This document shows positions 33,132 through 45,085 of a stretch of 64,000 nucleotides of DNA, in pieces. The DNA lies in the NCBI GenBank assembly GCA_032768795.1, contig CP136490.1, forward strand, positions 1,798,001 to 1,862,000. The letters run 5' to 3'. A model generated the notes under the pieces. That model was not told the origin of the DNA. It made no database searches and saw nothing but the letters and a program-made list of their open reading frames with translations. This DNA comes from Tremella fuciformis (taxonomy: Eukaryota; Basidiomycota; Tremellomycetes; Tremellales; Tremellaceae). Positions within the stretch are counted from its first letter, which is position 1, and every line of letters starts with the position of its first letter. The position numbers were made by a program, and so were the translations under genes.

Positions 33132-34474
33132 TCAGGCGATCTTGTAGACCAGTTTCTTGCCAGAGACGCCTTTCTGTGGAACCTGTCAGCAGAGCTGCTG
33201 AGCTCATGTCGAAAGACAGACCTTCAGTTCCTGAAGCCCGGGCAAGATTGCGTCCAACCCTTGTCTGACGTCGACGGGGTTGCCCTTGATTGAGTACTTG
33301 GTAATGATTTCCGGACTAGCCGCATTCCACTTCTCCGCCCATTCGCGATCTTCAGGACTGGCAGGAATGATCATCCCCGGCAGGAACTCGAAAGACTGTC
33401 CCAAGTCAGCGCCCGTAGCTTCGCTGATGGCACAAACGAATTCACGTAGCCAAAGATGGTGTACAGCAAGATTCGGTCAACCTTGACATCGGCACGGATC
33501 TTGTCAGACCCCTCTGGCGCCGGAAGGAGGGTCGTCAAGAGCCCTCCTTTGCCGCCAAATGACAATACCGCGAGCTTGGTGCTGTCCTCGCCTCCAATGC
33601 ATTCGAGGGCGCCGACCACGTTGTCGTTGGACACCTTCTTGATCTCCTCGACCGCTTTTGAGACATCGTGATAATCGACGACGTGATCGGCCCCGTACGC
33701 CTTGCACAGGTCGAAAGAATGGGGCGAGCAAGAGGTCACGACGCTGTACCCGGCAACCTTGGCCAGCTGGATGGCGAAAAGGCCAACCGAGCTGCTGCCA
33801 CCCTGGATGAAGAACTGACAGGGGTCAGCTGTCGTCACACATAAATCTGACGCGCGACGTACCCAATCATTTCCGGACCTCTTCGCGGGCGGGAAACCGT
33901 TGCCTTGGTGCTGGAAGAGGCACTAAGCATCAGCATGAGTGCCAGGAAATGGCTAATATGGGAAAGCGAACCAGGGCAGCGGTGTAGTAGCCAATGCCGA
34001 ATGTAGATGCCTCGGCCAGGTCCAGGCCATCTGGGATTTTGATGACCATCGAGCTCTCCACCTTGACGTACTCGGCATAGCTTCCGGTCGTCTCGAATTT
34101 ACCGCCGTGCACATTGCCTGCGACCTTGTCGCCGACTTTGAGGACTGGTTTGGACCCCGTGCCCACTTCCACGACGACTCCCGAGAAGTCGCAGCCCAGA
34201 ATTGACCCAGCTGGAGAGAGGGAATCCAGATGTTTCCAATCGGTCGGGTTCAGAAGGTCAGCGGCGAATGGGCAAGCATGAGCCCTGCAAGATACTTACG
34301 GACGCAGCATACTCGATCTTGACCAACACCTCATCAGCTCCCGGTTTGATCACGGGGACGCCGGACTCGACGGCAGCAGAACCCTAGCGACATGAGCCTC
34401 GAATACTCCCCGGATTTTGCGCTCACGGGACCGCGTACTACGACGGCTCTCATCTCTGTGGGTATGTCGCTCAT
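33132..34474 (-). CDS. Zinc-independent medium-chain dehydrogenase/reductase (enoyl-reductase-like)
   Basis: An MDR-superfamily oxidoreductase. The N-terminus MSDIPTEMRAVVVRGP leads to GADEVLVKIEYAAS, LNPTDWKHLDSLSPAGSILG, CDFSGVVVEVGTGSKPVLKV and GDKVAGNVHGG. The cofactor-binding motif is FIQGGSSSVGLFAIQLAKVA. Later blocks are CKAYGADHVVDYHD and GALECIGGEDSTKLAV, ending GVSGKKLVYKIA across an intron at 33178-33217. The catalytic-zinc cysteine/histidine set is missing, so it belongs with quinone-reductase or trans-enoyl-reductase-like (ToxD-type) members. NADPH is the likely cofactor. The substrate cannot be told. It is tail to tail with the GAR protein. Confidence 0.87.
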
Positions 34475-34689
34475 CGCACAGAGAGTTGGAGGGTATAGCA
34501 GGGAGGTAGAACAAAGCAGAGCAATCAAGACTCGCTCACAGGCTGCCTATATACATTGACACTTGATCTCGGGCTGACAAACAGGACTGACAGTTGCTTA
34601 TCCCATGCTTACTCAAACATTCATATTGGCGAAACGCATAAATACGGAGCCCCTCACTCGCATACGTCATTCCTCCGAAGCGGTCGAGA

Positions 34690-36265
34690 TTACTCTGCTC
34701 CGAGCTTCTTGTTCTCGACGCGTTGTCCATAGGCTTTGCTTGCATACTAACAGGTCAGTGCGAAGACAGATGACTGGGCGACCAATGGCGCACCTCCCCG
34801 TTCTCGACGATGAGGTTGGCGGGTTCCTGCGGCTCTCCTGCCAAGTATCGCTTGATGATATCATGTGCTCCTGTCGCGTAACGATACTGTGCGTCCAAAG
34901 ACGTGCCGGACATGTGAGGGGTCATGCCATTGCCACCGCCTGCAAACGTAGTCAGCTGGTGGGCCATACGACTGCAACAAGATCACGCACCGAGGATATT
35001 GTTCATCTGTCGCCAGGGATGATCTTTCGGCGCAGGTTGCACGTCTGTCGTCAATTCGGTCCGGTCCAACACGAGGAGACCTCGGCAACGCACCCCATAC
35101 GTCACCAGCGTACCCGCGCAACTGACTGCTGGCCAGTGCTTCCTTGACTGCGTTACGATCACAGATGGCTCCACGAGCCGTATTGACCAGCCAAGCACCG
35201 CGCTTCATCTTGCCAATGAGCTCCTTGTTGAACAGGCCTTTCGTTCCCTCGTGCAAGGGGCAGTTCTAACAGCCGTGAGCCGACTGGTATGTGAAGACTG
35301 AGCGCATCATACAATCGTGACCACATCGCACTGTCCAAGCATCTCTTCCAGAGTGTCAACTTTCCTGGCATTGATCTTCGCAGCGAGGTCGTTTCATCAG
35401 CAGAGGACCGTCGTGATTGCGGGGATTATACCTTGGGGGAGTTCCGCATAGTCGTAGTACAGAAGTTCCTTGCAATCGAAGCCTTGGAGTCGCTGCAGGA
35501 CTCTATAGCCGATACGACCTACACCGACAGTCCCGACAACCTTGCCCTCGAGATCAAAGCAATCGCGAGCGACGTCTGCGACCGCCCACTCGTCTCGTCG
35601 AATCTGCTCGTGGGCGGGGACAAAGTTACGGACGAGCACGAGGATAGACATGACGACATGTTCGGCGACCGAGACAACGTTGGAACCGGTCACCTCGGCG
35701 ACTGTGATCTTGCGCTTGTTCGCCGCGTTCAGATCAATATGGCTAGAATTGAGCGACCGAAGTCTTCAGCAGATATATCGGACGACCAACTCTGAGCCAA
35801 CGCCGGCTGTCACGCAGAGCTTGAGCTTGGGAGCCTTCTCCATAAGGTCGGCGGTGAGGTAGCCGGGGTGAAATGGGGTGGTGACTATTATCTCTGCCTG
35901 CACAATTAGCGCTGCCAACGACACGCCCAAGTCCTCACATCGTGCAGGTTCCTTTGGAAGACCGAGTCTGGTCCCTCCTTGTCATCAGTCACCACCAGTC
36001 TGTGGTATCAGCAGTCTATAGAGCCAGGTCATGCCTGTCACGTACTCGTGACCGTTCTCCTTGGCCCATCCGGCGATACCGAGCTTGTTCTCGATCGTGC
36101 CCAACAGGCGCGGCTCCTCTTGAGCGGCTACGATGTCAACTTTCGGCGAGGCAATGGTCGAGTGAGGCGCTCGAACCTTTACCCCCTCGGTAGAGGACAC
36201 AGACAATCTGCACAAGTCAGTCACAGCCTCTTGGGGGTTTGGTCACTATCTCATACCTTGACCAT
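34690..36265 (-). CDS. FDH1: NAD-dependent formate dehydrogenase
   Basis: A D-2-hydroxyacid-dehydrogenase-fold enzyme oxidising formate to CO2 with NAD+. The start at 36265 gives [13 protein letters not shown] after a short first intron, then [20 protein letters not shown]. Signatures of FDH are [69 protein letters not shown], the Rossmann motif [34 protein letters not shown] and [13 protein letters not shown]. It ends VENKKLGAE. No strong mitochondrial presequence is seen, so a cytosolic enzyme is likely. It sits between two other oxidoreductase genes and is divergent from the SDR gene. Confidence 0.96.
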
Positions 36266-36744
36266 TCTGGGCGAGGTGGACACGAAGTTTCTTGTCGACG
36301 AAGCGATAGGTAGAGGGAGTACTGAAGTGCGAGGGCGGCTGCCGAGACGAACAAGGCGGGAAAGTGACATTGTCGAGTGGCCTTGTCTTGCGAGCGTTGT
36401 GCTTTATACACTTCCCGCGCCTGTCTGTAGGCTCCATCCCCACTGTGCAGCCGGCGCGCTGCTGCATCGCTGGGCGCGGAGGTACTGGTCACCGGTCTCT
36501 ACTGCCTGGCTCTTGATGACGACCCGGTAAGCATAGCCGGGTCCACAGTGCTATGAGCATGTGCACTACGGACCGAGAATAGACCGGGGCAGCACATCAA
36601 TGACCGCGACGGCCCGTTCCGGATGTCCAAGGCACGTGTCGTTTGCTGGCTCATGTCGAGGGCGTCTCTTGATCTCTCGGATCTCTGGACGCCCGCGTAC
36701 TTGCAGTGTCGCCCACCACGTCCCCCTACACAACATCCCGCAGC
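36266..36744. promoter_or_regulatory. Divergent promoter region between FDH1 and the SDR gene
   Basis: About 480 bases between two divergent start codons, so regulation may be shared. No specific operator could be identified. Confidence 0.45.
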
Positions 36745-38142
36745 ATGTCCTGGGGGGAGTGGTTCAGAGGCAGCTGTTCGTACGCTGTCGCGTACGCGCG
36801 AAGCCAATTAGACGGGCTCCTGTATTCGGGGCTGCCCGTCTTCTTCTGGGTCAAGCCTACGTGGTCTGCCAGCCAGATGAAGAATCTGACCGGCAAGGTG
36901 AGTCACCTCTCGTGAGTCCCTCGGCGCCTAGAATCGGACTCATTCTGACAGGTGGTCATTGTGACTGGCGGCAACTCCGGTATCGGCTATGCCATCTGCA
37001 AGGCCATGTACGAGCACGGCGCGACGGTCTACATGGCTTGCAGAAGCGAGAAACGCGCAAGGGAAGCTATAGATGCCATACATGCCGGTGCCGAAAGCTT
37101 CATAGACGACTATCGATACCCTTCTGGCCACAAAGGCTTCGCAAAGCCAGAGAGGCTCGATGCCGGTCGCATCGAATTCCTCGAGCTGGATCTGGCCGAC
37201 CTGAACAGTGTCGACCGTTTCGTGACCGACTTCGCAACCAGAGAGACTCACCTCGACTTGGTCTTCGCAAACGCCGGCATCATGGCCACGTGAGCCACGC
37301 CGCAAAGGCTCTCTGATCTGGCTGGGGAGCTCAAGCTTGCAGTCCTGGGCGGCAATACACGAAGCAAGGCATCAGCTTACAATTCGGCACCAATGTGAGT
37401 CCGACTCGATAGCTTGCGTTCTCCAGGATGACGGTTTTCGGTAGTGCGTCGGGCACCAAAGGTTACTAGAGCTTTTACTACCTCTCCTACTGAAGACCGC
37501 CGAAGAATCGCCAAAGGAGCCGCCAAGAGTTATCGTCTCCTCCTCTGCCGGTCATCTCATGGCTCCAACTGGCGGCATAGATTACCTGTCGATGATGAGG
37601 CCGGCCCCCGGATCTCCTGAATCCCCGAGGCGCAGAGGTCTCTCCCCTTGGACCGAGTATGGCCAAAGCAAATGGGGATGTATCGCCCTTGCTCGCTGGC
37701 TACACTGGCATCACGGCCCGCAGCAAGCAGCCACCACAGGCACCCCAGAGATACTGAGTGTATCCTACCATCCGGGTGATCTCGTTGCAGACCCGTCTCA
37801 CGCATTGCTGATGCGCAGGGATGGTGTCTAGCAATTTGGCATCGCACCTCCCATTCACTCCATTCGTCCTGCGACACGCACCCTGGCTCATAGTGAGGAG
37901 CGCTGCCCCTCATTGACATCACCTCTGACAGCAATCAGTCGTTCGTGACGAGAACACCTGCTGTAGGCGCTGTGAACCCATTGTGGATCGCCACATGCCC
38001 CGTGGCGGAAGCTCGTGTGGCCAGTGGCGGCTACCTCATCCCCTATGAGCGACTGGGTCAGGCGCATCCCAGTCTGGACGACAAGAAAAGAGTCGACGAA
38101 ATGTGGGAGTGGTGCAGTGTCCAGTCCTCTCGTCATTCGTAG
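36745..38142 (+). CDS. Short-chain dehydrogenase/reductase, retinol-dehydrogenase-like
   Basis: An SDR-superfamily NAD(P)(H) oxidoreductase. The N-terminal part (LLYSGLPVFFWVKPTW) is hydrophobic and could be a membrane anchor. The cofactor motif TGGNSGIGYAIC follows an intron at 36899-36951. Then come VYMACRSEKRAREAIDAI, LDLVFANAGIM, RVIVSSSAGHLMAPTGGIDY (catalytic Ser) and the YGQSKWG catalytic Tyr-Lys pair. After that is YHPG and a C-terminal segment GGYLIPYERLGQAHP. The layout matches fungal retinol-dehydrogenase/WWOX-like SDRs. The substrate is unknown. The start at 36745 is the first ATG in frame. Confidence 0.9.
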
Positions 38143-38242
38143 ACCGCGACAGTCAGAGCTCGAATAGCAAGAGCAGGCGCTTCACAGGGAAACGTAAAGA
38201 AGAGTAGTATTCGATAATGCACCAGCGGCTAATGACAACGGT

Positions 38243-40394
38243 CTAAACGCGAGGACCCTCACTCGGCCATGATGCCAATTCTTTCTGCACTGCTGCCTCG
38301 CGCTCTGCGGCTGACGGATGTGTGGCGGTACTCCACAGCTTGAACCATTTGCCCGTCCAAGAGCCACTGTCGTCTCTATCGATCGGTTGTATCTCGTGGA
38401 GATCTCCTAGAGCCCTCCTGAAATGCTGAGCCGCCTCCTGCGGGTCGAACCCCGCCAGAGCCAACACCCTGTGCAAGTGAGCGGACGCGTGGGCTGTGAA
38501 AGATCGCTTTCACTCACCGAAGCGCAGCCCTGTCCGCCTCCAGTTCATGCAAAAATTGGAACCCAATCTCACCATAGCGGTCTATCATTTCATCGGCACT
38601 CGTCTTTCCGACATTTGCGAGGGCGTCGTTGAGTGTCGGACCCAGAATGAACCTAAAGATCAGTCTTGTGGTCCACTCGGATTGACATTACGCACGTCAA
38701 TGGCCAAACAAAAGCGCGGACGAGATCCAATGAAAGGTTTGTTAGACTGGGCCAAAGCACTTGCTGCTGTGATAGAGTCTCGAGTTGGTGATGCAGCAGC
38801 AAGTGGCTGACTTCGTGGGCTAGAACGAGAGCCAGTCGCATATTCTGTTGTGCCGTTGGTATTGGATGAGCAGGCGCCGAGCCGAACAAGCTGCCGAACA
38901 ATCTGGGCGCAGGAGCGGGGGTAGCAGGACCCAATATGTCATCCAACAAGCCGGAATAGACGACCACACCACTGGCTCCCTGCCCTCCGAAACCATAGGA
39001 GAATGCGTTCTTCTCCTGCTTCTGCAGGAGCATGAGATTATAGGGCGGTCCCATGTGCAAATGCTCTTGCACCGCTGTTCCGTGTTCGCTCGCAGGCAGA
39101 GCGGCATGAAGTCTGGCTGACACCCGTGGTCTGGGCTTGAGGGGGTACTCGGCTGGAGGCGGGCTGACGATGGGTCGGATTTCTCCACGTAATCCTGCTT
39201 CCAATCGCCTGAGAACGCTTTCTACCCACTGCCACCGCCAATCATTCTCAGGCAAAAGTGGCGGGGCCGGTTCGTCCTTTGTGGTCAACAAATTGATCAC
39301 GCTCCTGTACCAGCCCGGTCCCTCAAGGCTGTGCGATATGGTCTCTTCCTCCTCAGGAGTGAGAAGGATAATGCGCCAGCGTCCACTGAAAGGCACTCGT
39401 TCCAGCGCTGCGATGTAGACCGCCGTGAGCAGGAGTACTGGGAGTCCAACGGCAATGCCCACAATCCACCGTGCGATTGCCAGTCGATCCTTGAACATGC
39501 GCAGGCTGACCCAGTAGCGCCGAAGAGCCTCGACCTGTCCGTGCTCCGAGGGAGTAAGCCGAGAGAACGAGATCTCCGATGCCGGTGGCATTGGCGGCAA
39601 GAAAAACAAGAAGTGTCGTATCCACCGTATAGCTCGCCGTCGTTCGTCGCCTTGTAGTGCGTTCATCTTTTCCTGATCCATGTCGTGACGGACGTGACCC
39701 CTCGATCCTGGAGGCACAGGCATTGGCCACGCAATCCGTCCATCTGGCCCTTCGATACCCCCGTCCTCACGAAGTTTTCCCTTGAGCAACGATTCGGCTT
39801 CGGCTTGTGTCACCCTGCTACCCCTTTCCCCCTCACACCACATCCTCCAGAACTCCTCGGCCTCCTCGTTCGCCTCCGGCCGCTGTGTCTCCGATGAGAG
39901 CCATTTGACCCCATGCAGCATACGGAATGCGGCGATTGTGCCGATGGGAAAGAATGATATTAGCACGCGTGAGATTGCGGTAATCAGAGTGAGAATTGAC
40001 GTCGACTGTTGCGTCAGCACGGGAGAGCTTCCATATGTTAGCGATTTCCTCCACCCACCTTGAGTATGGCCACCCCTGCGGGCAAGAGAGGAAGAGCATC
40101 CCGTCTTACAGTTGCGTGGAAAGACCGAGCAATGACATCCGGTTTGAGAAGTAATGCTATGCCGACCCCCTGTTGGCGACGGTGTTTCCTCAATGCCGTG
40201 GTGACCAGGGACGGTGATTGCGAGTCGGCCAAGAGCAATTGCGGAAGCTTGCCCTTTCTGTCGTACAACCTGGGAGTACTTCTGGCCCCCTGCGCGTACT
40301 GGCGGTATGACGGTCCGGCATGATTGAATGCGGGTCTTACTCGGTGCGCGAGACCGAGCGGGTGACCGATGGAGGGCAGAGCTCGTGCGCTCAT
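38243..40394 (-). CDS. OMA1: OMA1-like mitochondrial metalloendopeptidase (M48)
   Basis: A mitochondrial inner-membrane zinc protease that acts in membrane-protein quality control and stress signalling. The start at 40394 gives a long basic, Ser/Ala/Arg-rich presequence (MSARALPSIGHPLGLAHRVR). Membrane-like segments are RVLISFFPIGTIAAF and GIAVGLPVLLLTAVYIAAL. The active-site motif is VLAHEVSHLLLHH (HExxH). Upstream is NAFSYGFGGQGASGVVVYSG, the family block preceding the active site, and downstream LSLDLVRAFVWPLT. The C-terminal domain carries HRVLALAGFDPQEAAQHFRR and PSAAEREAAVQ, the M48 substrate/peripheral region. It is head to head with mitochondrial Hsp70, another mitochondrial protein-quality gene. 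Confidence 0.87.
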
Positions 40395-40766
40395 GGCGAC
40401 ATGACAAGTACGATTATATACAGTGGACTTGTTGTGAAAGACAAGAGCTACATGCTGCAGTCGAGTGGATCTCATACACCTAGCAGAGACGAGGTACAGC
40501 ACATATGGGAGTAACGGCTTGCTGGCCTCGTCACCCTCGGTGCCGAGTCCTTGTCGGTGTGCCACATGGACATGATACGCCGGAGATAGTCGGAATGACC
40601 GCCGCCTTGCCGAGCATGCATTGTCCCTTTTTTGCCACTCCCTCTTTGGGCCTTTGGAAACCTCTAGATTCCTAAATTTCGCATTCACTACCTCCTCAAC
40701 ATCTCTCTTTCTACTTGTCTCCTCGACCCCCTCCCCACATCCTTCCCGAAAAGAAAAGCACGAATC
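40395..40766. promoter_or_regulatory. Divergent promoter between OMA1 and SSC1
   Basis: 372 bases separate the start codons of two mitochondrial protein-quality-control genes. The half nearer SSC1 is pyrimidine-rich (40620-40740). A TTCnnGAA palindrome at 40743-40750, followed by a further GAA, resembles a heat-shock-element core. It lies only 17 bases from the SSC1 ATG, so it may be in the leader. Co-regulation is an inference. Confidence 0.35.
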
Positions 40767-43017
40767 ATGTACGGAATCACAAGAGCTCTCCGATCCAGCT
40801 CGACTCTGCCATTGCGTGTTCCCGTGAGCGACATCATCGACTCTCACATCTTGATCGGACTGCACACTGACACCTCAGCGCGCCAGCCCATTGCTTGCTT
40901 CTAAACGATTCAACAGTGGCAAAGTCTCGGGACCCGTCATCGGGTATGCCGTCTCTTTGAGCTGGTTGACATTTTGAGACTGATAGCTTAGTATCGATCT
41001 TGGCACAACAAACTCATGTGTCTCGTGAGCTGCTGTTCGACCCCGGTCCCCTTCATCGTCGGGCTGACCCTTGTAGCATATTCGAAGCCGGTGCCCCCAA
41101 AGTCTTGGAAAATTCAGAAGGTGCTCGAACAACTCCATCGGTGGTGGCGTTCACTAAGGATGGCGAACGTCTTGTTGGGCAGCCCGCTCGTCGTCAAGCT
41201 GTAGTCAACGGCGAGAACACCATCTTCGCCTCCAAACGGTGAGCTTGGCCTGTCGGAAAGCCTGCCAGAGATTGACTTCAGTCTGATTGGTCGCAAGTTT
41301 AAGGATGCCGAGGTTCAGAAAGATATCAGCAATGTACCTTACAAGATCGTCGCCCATTCGAATGGTGATGCTTGGGTGGAGGCGCGCGGGCAGAAATACT
41401 CGCCCTCGCAGATCGGCGCTTTCGTTGTCGGCAAAATGAGGGACACTGCTGCCTCATATCTCGGCAAGCCCGTTAAGCATGCCGTCATCACCGTGCCCGC
41501 CTACTTCAACGACTCTCAGCGTCAAGCCACCAAAGACGCTGGCTCGATTGCTGGTTTGGAGGTTCTGCGTGTCATCAACGAGCCTACGGCAGCTGCTTTG
41601 GCCTACGGTCTGGACAAGCAGGACTCGGCCGTCATTGCCGTGTACGATCTCGGTGGCGGTACTTTCGATATCTCCATCCTGGAGATGCAGAAGGGCGTGT
41701 TTGAGGTCAAGTCGACCAACGGAGACACCCACTTGGGAGGCGAGGACTTCGATATTGCTTTGGTGAACCACATCTTGGCCGAGTTCAAGAAGGAGTCCGG
41801 TATCGACGTGTCGAAAGATCGCATGGCTATTCAGCGCATCCGCGAAGCCGCCGAGAAGGCTAAGATCGAGCTCTCCAGTGCCGGCGCAACGGATGTCTCT
41901 CTCCCTTACATCACCGCGACCCCCGAGGGACCTCAGCACATCAACCTCAAGTTGACCCGCGCTAACTTTGAGACTATCGTCAAACCTCTGGTCGACCGAA
42001 CCATTGAGCCGTGCCGAAAGGCCTTGAGCGATGCCGGCGTCAAAGCCTCCGAGATCAACGAGGTCATCCTGGTCGGTGGTATGACGCGTATGCCCCGCGT
42101 GGTTGAGACGGTAAAGGGCGTGTTTGGCAAGGAACCGAGCAAAGGTGTCAATCCGGACGAGGCTGTTGCGATTGGCGCTTCCATCCAGGCCGGAGTTCTT
42201 GCTGGCAATGTCACCGACATTCTGCTTCTTGACGTCACCCCCCTCTCTCTCGGCATTGAGACTCTCGGCGGTGTGTTCACCCGACTCATCAACCGCAACA
42301 CTACCATTCCCACCAAGAAATCGCAAACCTTCTCCACGGCTGCCGACGGTCAGACCGCGATCGAGGTGAAAGTTTACCAGGGCGAGCGTGAGCTCGTCCG
42401 GGATAACAAACTTCTCGGCAACTTCCAGCTTACCGGTCTTCCACCTGCGCCCAAGGGCGTCCCCCAGATTCAGATCACCTTCGACATTGACGCGGATGGT
42501 ATTGTCAATGTCGGTGCTATCGACAAAGCGACCAACCGCGAGCAGTCTATGACCATTGCCTCATCGTCTGGTCTGTCCGACAAGGAGATTGAGAGCATGG
42601 TTGCCGATGCCGAGCAACACGCCGAGTCAGACAAGATCCGCAGGCAGGTCATCGAGGAGGCCAACCGGGGCGAGAGCTTCTGCGCCGACACGGAGAAGTC
42701 GATGACCGAGTTCGAGGCTCAGTTGGACAACGAGGAGAAGGAGAAGGTGAAGAAGCTCCTGGGCGAGCTGCGTGAGATCTCGGCCAAGGGTGCTGCAGGA
42801 GACGCCAGCGTCAAGCCCGAGGACATCAAATCAGCACTGGATGCTGCTCAACAGGCTTCCCTTGGTCTTTTCCAGAAGGTGAGAATATAGGATCTGTCGC
42901 GACGCACGTTTCGCTGACCTTGACAAGGTATACGAGAAGCGCAGTGCCGACGCCAAGGCATCCGAGGCATCTTCTGCTAGCGAGGCATCGAGCGAGGACG
43001 GGGAGAAGAAGCAATAG
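40767..43017 (+). CDS. SSC1: Mitochondrial Hsp70 chaperone
   Basis: A matrix DnaK-type chaperone and import motor. The first exon [19 protein letters not shown] is a presequence, continued [18 protein letters not shown] over an intron. ATPase signatures are [42 protein letters not shown] and [17 protein letters not shown], then [20 protein letters not shown]. The substrate domain has [37 protein letters not shown] and [20 protein letters not shown]. The C-terminus is an alanine/serine/acidic tail ([11 protein letters not shown]), with no EEVD and no HDEL, consistent with a mitochondrial isoform. Most of the coding sequence is one exon (about 41303-42880), unusual for this intron-rich genome but common for Hsp70 genes. 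Confidence 0.98.
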
Positions 43018-43192
43018 ACGAGGACGAGCACCCCATCCCGGGAATCATTTTTGCATCACACCCACCACACGGGTCGCCATATATTGTACAAGGATGCAGT
43101 ACCACTCACTGTCCATGTCCAGTCGGAGTCCTACAGAGGTCATCGACAAGCAACAACAACACGGAGAATACATGCAGTGAACTCGAGAAGCA

Positions 43193-44830
43193 CTAATACG
43201 ACAACGTCTCTACAAGCTTATCAAACACGCGGATCACATCTGGTTGATAAAACCTCTCAAACGTCAGAGGGACTGGCGTGCTTTGCGTTTCAGCCGACAC
43301 TCTGATACGCCAGGACGGGGCACTCACTCCCATCCGCTCACAATGCCTATGGGCGCTTCCAGGTATTCGAAGGCTCTCCTGCCGACCTCCCCGGCGATAT
43401 TGTTGCCCACTCCCCCGCTCTTGCCCGCTTCGTGCACAATCACCATCCGGCCCGTCTTCTTGACCGCCTCCACGAGGCTATTGATGGGCAAGGGATTCAT
43501 CATGCGCAGGTCGATCAGCTGGATCGTCACGGCGTGCGGCGGCTGCAGCTTTGGCGGCAGGAATGGACGAAGGGATTCCGGGGGAGAGTGCAAGAGCGAC
43601 ATGGCGCGAACTAAGGATGAACTGATGAATGCAAGGAAGTGACCGCAGACTCACGACAGGTATACAGTGGCATTCCATACGATAGCAGCGTCAGATCTGC
43701 TCCCTCCCGCACCACATCAGGTTGCCCAAGTGGAAGCGTGTAGTCGTCTGTTGGGACCTGCTCTACCGCCGCACGGTAAAGTATCTTTGGCTCGAGAAAC
43801 AGAGTGGGATTCGGATCGCGAATGGCGGACAGCAGCAAGCCCTTTGCTTGTATTGGCGATCTCGGGATCACTATCTTCAGTCCTGCCGCCCCCAGAAAGA
43901 AGCCCTGACATGATGAGCCAAGTTGAATCGCGAGAACTTCGCTCGCTTACCTCTGGACTCTGGGAGTGGTAGAGACCGCCATGTCCCACGCTCCCAATGG
44001 GAGCGCGCAGCGTCAACGAACCGCCCGGTTGGGGATAAGATCCTCCGCTCGCGTAGTGCTGCTTCGCAGCTTCATTGACGAGCTATCGTCAGTCAACGGC
44101 GTCGAGGACCGATGCAATCTCTTCTTACCTGATCGAACGCTGGGTAGATCTGATGTTCAGTCCGAAAAAGCTGGCTCAGAGGTGATGGCCACTCACGTAG
44201 TCGCCGAATTGAATCTCCCCAATGGCGGTAGCGCCGACGCTGGCTAGTCCAATGCCAAAGCCAGCTATCCCCTGCTCGGTCAAGGGAGTGTTGAACACTC
44301 TCTTCTTGCCAAACTCGTCGACCAGACCCATGCTGCACCGGAAAACCCCGCCAAACGCGACGTCCTCCCCGAATACCACAGCCTTCGGGTTCGATGCGAG
44401 TGCTGTGCTGTCGCATCAGCTCAGCTGCGTCGGCGATCAAGATGCTCACCCGAGCGCATCCCGGATCGCCTGATACAGATTCATCCGCCGTGTCTGTCTG
44501 CCCTTCCCCGTAGGACCACTGAGTCCATGGCCGTCGGTGAACGTGATGCCTGCCGTTCGCAGAGCCTGTTGCTTAGTCCTGCCAGCTGTGACAGGGGCGC
44601 ACCTTTTCTTGCGTGTCTAGGAGCAGCTGGGATTCTCCGAGGGATGGCTCGCCAGCACTTGCATCCGCCGGCGGCGAAGGGGCGACTCTGGCGGGTCGCG
44701 GTGTGGGCGCGCGCGACCGAGAGTCCGATGGCTCATCTACGCTGGATCCGAAGCTGGACAGCCGCCGCACCCGCAAGCTTTTGTCGAGATTCAGCTGTCG
44801 GCACGAGACAAGCCGCCGAGGGCTCAGCAT
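43193..44830 (-). CDS. BCKDHB: 2-oxoisovalerate dehydrogenase E1 beta subunit, mitochondrial
   Basis: The beta subunit of the branched-chain alpha-keto-acid dehydrogenase decarboxylase, acting in Val/Leu/Ile catabolism in the matrix. The start at 44830 gives [20 protein letters not shown], a basic presequence, then a Pro/Ala/Ser linker. Family blocks are [52 protein letters not shown] and [14 protein letters not shown]. Next are [39 protein letters not shown] and [10 protein letters not shown]. Last come [37 protein letters not shown] and, across an intron at about 43277-43324, [15 protein letters not shown]. The E1 alpha partner is not in the window. Its complex needs lipoate made by LIP5. 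Confidence 0.95.
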
Positions 44831-45085
44831 GTCCGAATGTAGGTGCACAAAGTCACAACACCATGGAGACTCCCAAGAGTATACAGGCGGACTCTGACAT
44901 GTGTATATAACAACCGGCCGGATCAAGTCTCGGCGATCATGTCAGCCATGTGACTAATCGTTCGATAGCAATTTCATCATGTCATTCCAGCTGCGCTCGT
45001 AGGCTTGTAAATCTGTGATTCTTTTCGTTCAGGTCATGACCTTTCTCCTGACAGCCCATCGACTACCAGGGAGCTCTGATAGCTC

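Noticed and set aside
41454..42326. A 290-codon open frame antisense to SSC1
   Set aside because: Long antisense frames opposite Hsp70 genes are a known codon-bias artefact. It has no splice signals or family match, and the sense strand is clearly SSC1.
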